From: Gnetum montanum
Lineage: Eukaryota > Streptophyta > Gnetopsida > Gnetales > Gnetaceae
Assembly: GCA_015680685.1 (NCBI GenBank)
Contig: MNCI01008930.1
Span: forward strand, 572,812-636,811
Direction: 5' to 3'
DNA length: 64,000 bases
Program-made: the position numbers and the translations under genes
The notes under the pieces: generated by a model
Told to the model about the DNA's origin: nothing
The model's input: only the letters and a program-made list of their open reading frames with translations
The model's database searches: none
Shown here: piece after piece, positions 47,286 through 58,176 of the stretch
Position numbering within the stretch: position 1 is the stretch's first letter
Layout of the letters: each line of letters starts with the position of its first letter

Positions 47286-48107
47286 GTTCTAAGCTTTGCT
47301 AGGATCTGAGTAGGGTGGTGAGGGTAGATGCCATTCCCAAGTTTCTTCCTAAGGTGGAGCAAGTATCCCTACCACATGTATGAGGTGGTGAGTAAGTGCA
47401 CACTTTCATGTGCAAAAGTGATATGGGTTTGCAAGCATACTAACAAGTACCTATGGAAGTAGGTGCATGAGATCTAGGATAGGGTGATGAGCCAAGATGC
47501 CAAAATGAAAGACTTGTAATCCAATTATGATTTCCTTGTGGCTCATGCATGAGGGGACAATACCTAGCAGATAGATAAGATTAACTATGCTAAGTACTAG
47601 TTGACAATACTAGGTAAGAATGAGGCCACCAGAGAGATCATTATGCAGAGGTTGTAGATGGACTTACTTGCCCAAGAAAATCAAGATTGGAAATATTATA
47701 GCTCAAAGGTGTATCAATGGAAGCAAACTCAAAAGAATCACAAGCACCACTACAAGAACGAGTGAAATGCATACCTTAAATGATACAAAGAGGGGTCTAT
47801 GGAATGCCATTTCCATGATATGTTCGTTGAGGTGATTGGCAGGAAACAAGCTTATGAGTTGTTCACTTACCATGTAGTGATGAGTGGGTCTCCAGAGAGG
47901 TAGATTACTATGCCCTTAAGGGAGGTTTCCTTTGCCACGTTTTCAATGAACCTTCCCGCATGGACCATCATGGACAAAGGTAAGACCCTTATGGGTACTG
48001 AATTTGGCCAAGAGGATTGGACATAGCTATCAAAGGCTAAAATCCTCCAATTCTTGGAAGAGGGCCTTGATAGCTTGCCTCCAAAGAAAAATACAAGACC
48101 CTCTCAA
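47286..48107 (+). pseudogene. Antisense gene of D, exon 7
   Basis: It reads VVRVDAIPKFLPKVEQVS, VIWVCKHTNKYLW, NEATREIIMQRL, DLLAQENQDWKYYSSKVY and TQKNHKHHYK (about 47735), then FVEVIGRKQAYELF and FGQEDW. It ends GLDSLPPKKNTRPSQ before the donor at 48108, where C exon 7 ends RLDHIPTETDVGPSR. This shared end, the intron and the acidic last exon are the strongest alignment of gene structure between C and D. Confidence 0.82.
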
Positions 48108-48286
48108 GTTAGTTGTTTTTTTGTTATTTTATGATTTTTTATGTTATTTTTGCATGTTGTGCATTCATTAATTGATTTTTTATTTTGTGTTGCTTTAAGA
48201 AGGGACTAGGTGATGTCATAAGCTCCAACGGAGCAGTAGAGGAAGAGGAAGAGGAGCCTCAACCCCCATTGAACACCACTGACTGA

Positions 48287-48479
48287 GTAGTACTAATGTA
48301 GCCCTACCATTGGGTAATTTTACATTTTTTGGCCATTTTTTGCTATATAGTCATTCCATGTATTTTACTAATGGATTAATGAATATGTAACGATAAACTA
48401 TTTTTTCCATGTAGATTGCATATTATGTAGAGTTTTGCATTCATTTTGCTAAGCATTGTGCACTAATAATGTAGTAGTT
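48287..48479. other. Probable 3' UTR of the D antisense gene
   Basis: T-rich sequence after the TGA. No gene seen; ends at the repeat array. Confidence 0.4.
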
Positions 48480-48790
48480 TGATGCGATTAGGCCCTTTAT
48501 GGACCCCATGCTAGTTTAAGGCCATGGTGGGAGGGCCGTTGTTAGTTTAGGGCCATTTTAGGACATGACTATTGCTAGTTTAAGGTTGTTTCAAGTTGTG
48601 AATAAAAAGACAAGGTGTTGCTAGTTTTAGGTCTTAGCGGGCTATGGCAATAGGTTTAGGCCATTTTAGCCCAATGTAATGAACGAAAAAGGGTTGTTAG
48701 TTTTAGGCCGTAGTGGGTTGTATGCTAGTTTATGGTCTTTTTGGATCATGGTGGAATGAAGGTGGCCACTTTTAGGCTATGGTGGACCAT
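48480..48790 (-). repeat. Post-protease repeat array of D
   Basis: Eight or so units like GTTAGTTTTAGGCCATTTTAGGCC on the plus strand, i.e. GGCCTAAAACTA on the element strand. Counterpart of 27160-27345 in C. Confidence 0.85.
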
Positions 48791-49244
48791 ATGTGTTTTT
48801 TGTAGTTTTGAATTTGTGATTTTTGTGTATTTTAGGATTTTTTAATGCATAAGAAACTTAAATAAGAATGGATAGGAAAAAGGAATGAATGCATAATAAA
48901 ATGAATAATGCAAAACATAAGCAACCATGTGAAATGTAACTACTCAAGCAAAAGGCAAACAGGGCATGTAAATATTAGGGGCAAGTAGGCACCTAGCACA
49001 TGTTAAACCAAGGGGATACCTTAGTCGTGTAGTTTCTTTCTAACTAGATGTGAATTAGGGGGTGCATAGGGCCTAGGAAATGTGAGGTTATATTTTCCTA
49101 GATCCTCTTCCATGATGTTAAAGGATAGCTTTGCTCATAGAGCTTCCTTGCAAAGGTCGTCAACTTCTTTTGGTTCCTCAAGTGGGTTTGCTAGACAAGG
49201 TTGACCCTCATCCTTCATGGGTGATGTGTCATTAGGAAAATCTA
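48791..49244. other. Spacer between protease and array in D
   Basis: AT-rich; minus-strand remnants of a Glu-rich peptide equivalent to 26820-27027 in C. No further gene seen. Confidence 0.4.
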
Positions 49245-49665
49245 CCTATGATCCTTGTTCTATATCAAGGTTATTGATGGTTGAAGGGGCTACATTTTCA
49301 CCATGTATGATCACTTCTTTACCTTCGTATGGAAGGTGGATTTCTTCATGGATGGGTTTGGTTAGCTAAGGCCTTCCCAAGATCAAGTTGAACCTAGGCA
49401 TCTCCTCAATGATAATGAATTCAATTGTTGTGAGGAATTGCTCCCCTACAAAAAAAATTATTATGACCATCCCACTTATGATAATGTGTGACCCATTAAA
49501 GGACTTTAATCATGTAGTCTTCATGGGTTTGATTTGATTGGTGAGACTGAGTTAGTTAACAATTGGGAATGGGATGACGTTAGTTGCCACCTCATCATCG
49601 ATGTGCATCCTACTAATATTGTATTTCCCTACACATATTGTTATGAACATTGGCATAGTGATTAC
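49245..49665 (-). pseudogene. Protease of element D
   Basis: Minus-strand reading MHIDDEVATNVIPFPIVN (about 49610-49555) corresponds to VDDGAATN of B, with the catalytic-loop Gly replaced by Glu. It continues LTNQIKPMKT, LKSFNGSH, EEMPRFNLILGRP (about 49385) and EEIHLPYEGKEVIIHGE (about 49335). Probably inactive. Confidence 0.82.
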
Positions 49666-52600
49666 CTAAAATTTTTTAGGGTTGATATTAATTGCCTCAT
49701 TGTGAAACACTAGAGGCATTGAACCTAATTCCTGTGGTGTAGGGGAAAGCATCACAGCATGGATGGCTTGCTCATTTGCGAGGATGTCCTCTTTAATAGT
49801 AATGGAGGTCAACATACCAACTAATGCTTCATGATGAGTGAAGGAGGTCATCATCGAGTCGTATAGGCTCAAAGTTATGTTTTTCTATTTCAAATGCATC
49901 TAGGAAATCCTTATTGTTGTCAGTTGCTTTATTAGCCTTCATCTCCTTCATGTAGCCTAGGAGACAGATCTCTTGGGAAGGAGATTTGGGCTTTGCTTGT
50001 TTTGTTTACTTTTCAGCCTCAATGCTCAATGGTTGGTTGCTCACAATGACTATTTTTCCTGACATGGCCATAGGAATAGAAGACAAGGGGACGGGCTTAG
50101 ATAGACCTAGCTTTAAGCATTCCCTAATCATTTAGTTGATGAGGCACTCGTTGGGTCTCCTAGGCTACCACCTAAACTATCTATTATTGTATGCATGATG
50201 AGGCCTTGGGTGAGTAGGGCCTAACATAGTCCCCACCACTAGACTCTAAATAGGTAAGGAGTTCACATGTTAAGGCATCCTACTAACAAAATATGTCTAG
50301 GTTGCTATCACCACAATGTATTATGGGGCCCTAACCACAACGGATGTCATGGGCACCTGAGGTGGTGCTCTGATAATAAAAGTGGACCTCAAACTAGTTG
50401 ATGCTAAGGAGGCCCTAGTGTTTCTAAAGTCCAAACAAACCATGAACAGTTCTTGTGCTAGTTTTGAGTCATCCTCAATGTTGATGGCATTGATAACGTA
50501 GCCTACACCACTTGCATTGAGATGGTCTTTATAGAACTTCATTCATTGATTTTCTAGGTGAACTGGGTTGGTTGCATCAAGGACTAGTTGGCCTTGGTCA
50601 ATCATACATTGTATGTCATCCCATAATGCCATGTAAAAGTCTATGATATGGCTAGGTAGTTAATGGTAATGGTAGAATCGATCCAACTTAAAATGTTTAT
50701 GGATTAGAGGCTCATTTGGTGTAGCTACTGATGGACTTTTGATGAGCTCATAGTAGCAATCATGGCACTTGTAAGCATCCTCAGATATCTACTTATACTA
50801 GATGCACCCAACATTAAGTAGCTAACCTAAGAGCTTCAATGACTTGATGGGAAATGATGTATACTTTGAGTGATCCTTGCACTCAAAGTTTGGTGTTGGG
50901 GAACTTGCCCTATGGCTGCTAATAGTATAGACTGGTTGGTTGCCATGGTTCCAGAGCCAGATGCCTTACTATTGGTTGGGGCCTTAGGTGCCTTGGCTAC
51001 TAGTTTGGCATTTTTTAGCTTGGCCTCATTGGCCACTATTGCAATAGTTATGGTTGCCTTTCCTTTTTTCTTATCTTTCTTTGCATGTGCCTTGTTGTAG
51101 GACATGTGGGCTAGGTCCTTACTAGCTTTTGCTACATCCTGAATGCTCTTCGTTTGAGAAAACACCTATCTCAAGGAGTGCAGGGCAAGGTAGTACAGCT
51201 TTAACTTGATGAAGTCATTCACTACACCTTTGAAAATGGCCAATAGGTAGGTTTCCATGATGGCCTAGCAAATTTCATTAAGTGCAACACTCCAACACTA
51301 TATGAATTTTTGTACTGGCTCTAAGTGGCTCTACTTGATTTTCATTAGTTGATCCAAGGTCACCTTGAGCTTCAAATTGTACTTGAAATAGGTGATGAAT
51401 TAACTAAGCAATTCCTCCAAGGAAGATATGCAAGCCCTAGGGAGTCTGTGGTACTAGTCTAGTGCCTTACCAATCAAAGACATGGAAAATGCATGGATGA
51501 TTGCATGTGGACATGTCTACAATAGAAGGCATTTAGAACAGAAGGTTACTAGGTGGGCATTAGGATCCCCTTCGCCGTTGTATCTAGTGAACTAGGGTAA
51601 GTGATGGGACCATAGGACTGATTGGGTCATCTTGGTAAAAGTCCATCACATGGACCATTTTAGAGGAGGTAGTTTTGAGTTAATTAACCTCCTTGGTGAG
51701 CATTTAGATGAGCTAGAACACTTGGTTCAATCTTGAGGTGGGCACAACAGGCTACATCAATTGTGTTGCTTAAGTGACCCATAGCCCCACTGTGGGTTGC
51801 ATGACCATATGAGATGTCTATTATGTATACTACTGCATGTACTATTGTGTGTGCTATGCCATGGATGCAGATGTTGTAGCCCACCACACAGTTGTGGCAT
51901 GTGCCATTATAGTGGGCATTGATGTAGAATGTATAACTTCTAAGTCATTACCAGTTGGGACATCTACATAGTGTGCACATAAGGTTTCATGGGCATGATA
52001 GATGTCAATAGGAAGGATTATGCAAATTGTGTAGATTTCACAAATAGGAGGGTGGTAGATGGTCCTACACCTTGATTTGTATGATATATGAAGGTTTGGG
52101 TGCTATATGGTCTTACATCCTAATGTGCATACACTTGATGACTTGCCATCATAGGGGTTGACCTAGGAGGTAACAAAGGGAATGTAACATCTTGATAAAA
52201 GGTGGATGGATGGGACTATAAAGGGATGAAACTAAAAGTAGACTATTAGAAAGAAGTGTAAAAGGGGTTTTTGTTTTCTGAATGAGCTTCAAACATATCC
52301 TATCCATCCTATAGGGGCTCCTCATAGTTAGTTGCTACATTGTGCTCATTTAATGCACTCAATCAAATGAGTTGGTCAAGAAACCACCAAAAGGTCTTGG
52401 TAAGCATAATGAAATTGGTAGGGGCAAAGAAGTACTCCCTTTCATTCTAGTGTATGATTTCATAACCCCATTTGGCATCCATTTCTTGGTGGTCTACGGA
52501 TAGACCTACTTGGAGTTTCATGCAAAGGAAGTTATAGTTTTCACCATTGAGTACCATGTACTTGGGAGGTTGGTTTCATATCTTAAGTGACTACCTCTCT

Positions 52601-52707
52601 ACCACGATAGAACCCTTGGCCCCAAGAAGATCAATTGTGACCTCCCACTAACTAGGCCAAATAACAACTATGCTTAGGAAAAAGGTCAAAGGTTGCTTAG
52701 GATTCAT
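49666..52707 (-). pseudogene. gag: gag of element D
   Basis: Start inferred at the ATG at 52707 (MNPKQPLTFFLS). N-terminal domain GENYNFLCMKLQVGLSVDHQE and EIIH-x-NEREYFFAP (about 52530-52420) matches C. The capsid motif TRYNGEGDPNAHL is at about 51570. Then come a Lys/Ala-rich stretch KAHAKKDKKKGKATITIA (about 51080), the CxYH knuckle zone (about 50670), proline repeats near 50540-50330 (STFIIRAPPQVPMT), and the linker TSITIKEDILANE with SPTPQELGSMPL (49740). Frames shift and stops occur throughout. Confidence 0.8.
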
Positions 52708-53124
52708 GATGCTACACAAAAGATGCAAACATTGTAGATGCTAAAAAATAGCTAAGTAAGAAGATGCTAAAAATGCTAAAAAATGGCTAAGTTTGAAAAC
52801 ATTGCTAAGAAAAACTAACTTTGGTGTACTACATTAAAGCCTACTATGCTCTCACATTGATAGCCAGCTACATTATCTTTAGCACATAGATTTTTGGCTA
52901 ACTTCCAAGGATATGCTTTGGATTTCATCCAACGAGATTCTAGGGGAATTGAAAAATGGGTTCAATCTACACCAATCATCTCGTAAATAACTCCTACACT
53001 GGCCAATGATCTAGCTACTACCATGGCAAGTCTATAGGGGTGTTTGGTCTACACTAGCTTGAAGCTAGTAATGGAGGTAAAGAAAGCACATGGGACTACC
53101 ATTAAAGGCACAAGGAAAGGGCAT

Positions 53125-53143
53125 AGCCCTCCTTTTAGCACTA
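53125..53143 (-). other. Primer-binding site of element D
   Basis: TAGTGCTAAAAGGAGGGCT on the minus strand, six bases after the LTR, one or two changes from C. Confidence 0.55.
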
Positions 53144-53149
53144 GAAAAC

Positions 53150-54223
53150 TATAGCGACTAAAAATGTCAATAGATGGAATAGTCACACCGAGGTGTCCAC
53201 GATGGCAATACAGCCCTAACCCTACCCTCATTTAAAGGGTCATCACTAGAGGAAGAAAACAAAGTTAGAGTGCTTGAAACAATCTTTTGGATTGAACTGG
53301 AACTTATAGAGTGTTTTAACGAATGAGTGTTAAGGGTTCATGTAGTGTTTCTGGTGGCATTGGGGCCAACTAAGCCTGAGTGTAGCAGGGTTTCCTAGCG
53401 TGAAAATGACAATCCAAGCATATAAATACATGCAAAATAGCAAAAAAATGTGAGTGCAATGCTAAATGCATAGAAAATTATTTAAAATGCAATGGAGTTT
53501 GAGAGAGGAAGAATGGCATCGCTTCAAATAGGGGAGCATAGCAATTGCAGAATAGAGGTGAGGAGGTACATGCTGTATAGATGAGAAAAGTAGGTAGCAT
53601 AGTCATAGTCTCTACGATGTTTGGGACCTGAAACTGATGTCTACTATAAAGTTTGAGGCTATTGGGTAGGCTACCACAGTGTCCTATGGGCTGCAATGTG
53701 CTACAGTATCTAGTGGTGTCCCAAGGTTTTGTCAAGGTACTCAGGGTGTTTCAGTGCAAGAGTGCTAATGCCAAGATGCTAGCTACTGAATGAAAAATGC
53801 CAACTAGATGCTTCAAAATGCCAATGCCAAATAAAATTACCAACCCCTAAAATGTGAAATGCAAAGGTATTTATAGGATTAGAATTGACATAAAGTGTAG
53901 ATCAGGCACCATGTGGCAAAGGGGGTAGTTGAGGCTACACTAGCCTCAACTATTCTCTCACTAGAGTAATTGGTGCTACAATCTGGTGTCCTCTAATGGA
54001 CCCCAAGGAATTGTCAGACTGTGACTGTGCTACGACAACACTTACAAAAAATGTTTTGCAACTACTATTGAAACTTAGAAAATTTTGCAAATTTTATTTT
54101 GTGTTGCATGCTACGTTAACTACACTCTAAAGTATAGTCACAATAGTGAAAACGTGGTCTAAACACTTAGGAAAAATTTTCTCATGTTGACACTTAGACA
54201 AATTTGTAGTTGAGGTGTTGTCA
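53150..54223 (-). repeat. 5' LTR of element D
   Basis: 1,074 bases on the minus strand, TGACAACACC start, GTCGCTATA end shared with C. TATAAATA is at 53868-53875 (minus). Only the ends and promoter context resemble the LTR of C; U3 lacks the GCTA palindrome clusters, so D is a different subfamily. No 3' partner LTR in the window. Confidence 0.8.
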
Positions 54224-55022
54224 CCTGAATTTGGTGTTGTTTCATTACCCTTATACTTCTCTATTCCTACACACCTTCCTCCTCTAGCCACATAGCTACC
54301 ACCTACTCCATCTATGTAGGATGAACTACTAGCTCAACCACAACAACACAATGCTATTAGGGCCATTAACCTACAACTAGTTAATCAACTGAGTGATTTA
54401 GATACTTGATCAAAGGAAAATACCTTTTTTCTAACCATGTAGTCCACCTAAGCCCTTAAATACACTTGTGGTTGACAACCCTATTCCTTTATCTTCCTCT
54501 ATCTCAAATACCTTCAAGTCCCCTTCAAACCAAACACCACCTAGGACCCATACTATTATGCTTACTCATACTATATCTTATTAGATCCATGCTAGAAACC
54601 TTTCCAGGAAGTTAGTAGATCATGGAAGTCCTTTGATTTATTTGCAAATCGCTAAGAATGAACCATGCAAAGCTCTTCTTGACTAAATTTTTGATATCAA
54701 CCAAATCACTCATGATATGTATATTGCATAGAACCTACCTCCTTTAAAGAAGAGAAATATCAAACTAGAATTGGAAAACCAATCCATCACTATTCCATTG
54801 GGACTGGTTGAAGACATTACGACCACTATCGGTGGGTGGTCTCATTCTACTAATTTCCTAGTGATCAAGGTGGAGAACTGCAAATGGGATTTTCCAATCA
54901 TCATGGGAAGGGCATGGCTTAGCACCATTGATGCAAGAATGAGCATTAGAGATATTTCCTTAGAAATATCTAAATAAAATGAATTTAGAATGATTGAGAA
55001 GAAGCGAGTTCAATGCATCGTG
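54224..55022 (+). pseudogene. Athila A3 fragment: protease region, host of element D
   Basis: Aligns with 13030-13740 of A2: a Pro/Gln-rich leader with LAQPQQHNAIRAINLQ-like text, then HGSPLIYLQIAKNEPCKALLD. The active-site segment is lost to a TAA and changes (LLD-stop-IFDIN). Then 54771-54977 is open (SITIPLGLVEDITTTIGGW, FPIIMGRAWLSTIDARMSI). At about 55022 it passes without a gap into the last 84 bases of an Athila LTR, so everything from RT to most of the 3' LTR was deleted. CCTGA at 54224-54228 would be one copy of D's target duplication. Confidence 0.82.
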
Positions 55023-55106
55023 TAGGCACTTAGTCTGTGGAGTTCGACCGGATCGCGCACGCTCATATTAGTATGGTTGAGTGTAGGGGTACCTTGCCAC
55101 TCATCA
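55023..55106 (+). repeat. Truncated Athila LTR, 3' end only
   Basis: TAGGCACTTAG to ACTCATCA, matching 10500-10589 and 19286-19376. Its left edge is fused to A3 protease at the short shared sequence around GCATCGTGTAGG, suggesting a microhomology-mediated deletion. Confidence 0.85.
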
Positions 55107-55107
55107 T

Positions 55108-55125
55108 TGGTGCCGTTGCCGGGGA
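55108..55125 (+). other. Primer-binding site of A4 (tRNA-Asp type)
   Basis: TGGTGCCGTTGCCGGGGA, one mismatch from the complement of the plant tRNA-Asp 3' end used by Athila elements. Confidence 0.88.
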
Positions 55126-55244
55126 CTAAGTGTTTGTGAGCTAAGTAGAACATAGGAAATCACTCACATTGTTAGAAGCCTAAATGAACCTTAGGGTTAA
55201 TTAAAAAAAATTATAATGGTTAATTAGCACGTTGAATAGTAACA

Positions 55245-57369
55245 ATGTCTTCTTCTCACAAGAGCATTACACCACCTAGGGACAATACAAAGAACAGTCG
55301 GCAATCCAAGACACATAACCTAAATCTGCCAATTCCTCAGCAATATAGGGTGGTATATACTCATCTCAATGAGTATATACCTAATTCTACTTTTATCCTC
55401 CATCAAGATGAACAGATGTGCTTGAGAGAATTGCAAGGTAACATTGTGTTACCTCCGGATCATGCAGTCCCCAACATGCTCCTCCGTGCTTTGGCACAGA
55501 TACTTTTATCCTCCATCAAGATGAACAGATGTGCTTGAGAGACTTGCAAGGTAACATTGTGTTACCTTTGGATTGTGCAGTCCCCAACATGATCCTCCGT
55601 GCTTTGGCACAAATAAGCATGACGGAATTATATGCTGAATACATTACGACAGATTTTGACACAAGGGATTATCATCCCACAAAAGCACAACATATAAGGG
55701 ACTCAAGGCAGGAGGGCCAACATACACTATTGAAGGGCAAGGGCCTGCACGTCCTTAGTGAAATAGGAGATGATGAACCCATTATCACGAGTTCTCTAAC
55801 AAATGATGTTCCCCCTCCTAACGATGGTGAGGAGGTTGGGTATCAGAAGCTACGATCAACGATACATAACATTGGTTCTGATCCCCATGAACACCAACTG
55901 TTCATAGAGGGAACAAAAACTCATAATAAGGATGGGCACTTTGATTGTGATAATGATCGGGGTAGAAGCAACCGAAGAGAAGGCAAGAATCATCGTTATG
56001 GCGATGGTTCTCTTTCTTCTTCTCCTTCTTCACATCACTCATCCTCTCCTTCCACTTTTGGGTGCAATCATAGAGAGCATAATGGTGAGGATAGAGGTAG
56101 ACAAAATGAGAGACCTCGACGAGAGAGTCGAGAGAGAGGACAAGGGCATGAACAAAGGGAAAGTAGGGAACGACAGAGACATCATAGGTGTCATGAAAGA
56201 GATGATCATGACAAGCCCCTACTTGCAACCAGAAGTATGCTCAATGTAACGGTGGTAGTGAGAATACCAACAAGGCATTTACAAGATAGTCGGATCAAGC
56301 GTTTAGACATGAACAATATCCCATTCTTTGAGGGGGGATATAACGTTGATCCGCAGCATCATTTACAGGCATTCCACAATGCTTGCACCTTGCAAAATAT
56401 AGAGAACAACTGGTAGAAACTAAAGTTGTTTCCTAGGACACTCACCAAGGAAGTAGAGAGTTGGTACTGGTCCTTGGAACTAGAAACCATTAGGAGGTGG
56501 AGTACGATGTTAGAACTCTTCAACGATAAGTATCAAACGTACTCTAGAGTGTCTAATTTGTGTAAGCAGATCCAAGGATGGAAGCAAGGTACTCATGAAC
56601 ACTTGGATGTTGCCATGGGCCACTACTACGCATTGTTACATCGTTGCCCAGGCCATGGTTACGCACAGTGGGATCAACTCCACCACATCGTAGATGGGCT
56701 AAGACATGAGACTAGGAGAACCCTTAGGAGTTATGTCCAAGGGAGATTATCAGAACTTAGAGCTCATGAAATTCATCACTTGTTGGAACAAGTAGCAAAA
56801 GAAGAAGGTGAACTACAAAAAGGGAGAGTGCAGAGGAATACAACCGTGATCCCTCCCTTCGAAAGAAGGGAGTGAAATTTTGTGATGAGGAGGATGAGTC
56901 ACCACTCAAAGAGTTGGTGAACTGAAAAACCTTGCCAATTCAAAAATTAACAATCGAAGTATCGACTAAGGTAGATCAATTGTGGGATTCCTTAGACTCT
57001 AGACTTGAAACTGTCTTGAAAATCGTAGAAGAGTCTAAGGTGGAATGAAGTAGTGAAAAGAACAAGACAAAGCGGAGAGATTCAGGACCTACACATAACA
57101 AGGGTAAGGGAAAAATTACTATCTCCAATGAGGTTGTGGATTCAAATACAAACGATGACGGTGGATGTGAGATCTGCCAATATGACCATCCTAAGGGATG
57201 TTGTCCAATCATGTCACATCTACAGGAGTCTAGGGTGTATGCACTCAACTCAAGGCTCAACAAACGACAAACACCCCAGACTCTTGTAGATGTCACATCT
57301 CTTACGCCGGTAGCTCCACCACCAACCACTCCAACAAGGCCCAAGGTAATTCCCACTCAACCGCAATAA
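55245..57369 (+). pseudogene. gag: gag of Athila A4
   Basis: ATG at 55245 (MSSSHKSITPP). After 48 codons a 113-base tandem duplication (copies from 55389 and 55502) shifts the frame, and the main frame resumes at 55529 for 295 codons. That part holds the acidic region and the Arg/Asp/Ser/His-rich linker, and ends NNW-stop at 56414. The same frame continues 56426-56875 with the gag core: ESWYWSLELETIRRWSTMLEL, FNDKYQTYSRVSNL, DQLHHIVDGLRHETRRTL, IHHLLEQVAKEEGEL. A third frame (56890-57369) holds the C-terminus with KGKGKITI and a knuckle-like CEICQYDHPKGCCP at 57169. Structural protein of the particle. Confidence 0.9.
55389..55614 (+). repeat. 113-bp tandem duplication in A4 gag
   Basis: ACTTTTATCCTCCATCAAG begins at 55389 and again at 55502; the copies differ at a few positions. 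As 113 is not a multiple of three, it causes the gag frameshift. Absent from A2. Confidence 0.95.
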
Positions 57370-57539
57370 CCCGATATCATGAGGGCTCCCAATCCTCAAT
57401 TCTCAGTTGGTTCTAACAATCATATGCCAAAAAGACCTTTCTTTAGGACCAATAATCAAACTAAGCCCTCGCCTTCACAAGCGGTTGAACATCTAAACAC
57501 CTCCATACCAAATAATATTTTGGGAACCCCTTCAACCTA

Positions 57540-58058
57540 GAAATTGAGGCCAATGCACACGGTTATGTTAACACATACCGTTACTAACTAGATTAAGGTA
57601 GGCCACCTTCCCAAGAAATTCTCTGATCCGGGAAGCCCCCTAATTTATCTCCAAGTCGCTGGGAATGAACCTCATAAGGCTCTTCTTGACTCAAGCTCCA
57701 AAGTTAACTTAATTTTACAAGAATTGTATAAAACCTAGAACCTGCATCCACTCAAGAAGAGCAATATTCTCTTAGAGCTAGCTGACTAGTCCATCACTAT
57801 TCCTTTGGGATAGGTTGAGGACATTTTCACCACCGTAGGTGGTTGGTCATACCTGGCTGATTTCCTGGTGATCCAAATAAACAATGACAAAGGGGACTTC
57901 TCAATAATAATGGGAAGGCCATGGCTGAGCACAATAGATGCGCGCCTAGGAATTTGCAATCTTTCCCTAGAAATATCCAAGAAAAATACCTTTGGAAAGA
58001 TTGGGAAGAAGAAAGTTCCATGCATCGCATATAGTGACATAGGGTGCCATTGCGTGTA
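57540..58058 (+). pseudogene. Protease of Athila A4
   Basis: KFSDPGSPLIYLQVAGNEP leads to LLDSSSKVNLI, where the Gly of the D-x-G motif is gone, so it should be inactive. The remainder is well preserved: PLG-stop-VEDIFTTVGGWSYLADFLVI, FSIIMGRPWLSTIDARLGI (57898), LEISKKNTFGKI. Two or three TAG stops. Its frame continues into the RT connector. Confidence 0.87.
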
Positions 58059-58176
58059 GAAATCATGGGTAATGCGGAGTTTAACATTGCCTACATGCAA
58101 TTAGTGTGCACAAGACATTGACATACAAAAGTGCCTATATGCAGTAGCCACATGACAAGAAAACACCTAGTGGCTA

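Larger units (their letters stand above)
43221..48286 (+). pseudogene. Antisense spliced gene of element D, homologous to the one in C
   Basis: It is on the plus strand, opposite to D. The start ATG at 43221 (MDKGERKLRRLP) has its first exon ending at about 43297 (REVSST), parallel to REETPSA in C. Further exons: pieces between about 44660 and 45425 (TLxCDDVVTLGSG matches CDHLVTL of C); 45533-46590; 46752-46957; 47051-47194; 47286-48107; 48200-48286. Introns with GT...AG: 46591-46751, 46958-47050, 47195-47285, 48108-48199, and the acceptor at 45532. The last exon ends with an acidic EEEEEE run and a TGA. It lacks the DEED-rich exon part present in C. Intron 1 (about 1.3 kb) contains T runs near 43995 and 44640. 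Several stops and one frame change mean this copy is decayed. No known domain recognised. Confidence 0.8.
19377..54223 (-). mobile_element. Element D: giant Tat/Ogre-like retrotransposon, minus strand, split by element C
   Basis: Read on the minus strand: LTR (54223-53150), primer site, gag (52707 down), protease, repeat array, opposite-strand gene, promoter, repeat array, RT, RNase H, second RNase H, integrase, repeat array, tail. Element C (21655-39803) sits inside the integrase. Without C, D is about 16.7 kb. The 5' end lies in an Athila protease region (A3). The 3' LTR is missing: D ends at 19377 directly against an Athila LTR, so the 3' LTR of D and the gag half of A3 were lost together. 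Confidence 0.85.

Noticed and set aside
55902-56228. Minus-strand and alternate-frame ORFs over the Athila gag linker
   Set aside because: Shadows of the Arg/Asp/Ser/His-rich gag linker; the gag frame is supported by A1 and A2, these are not.
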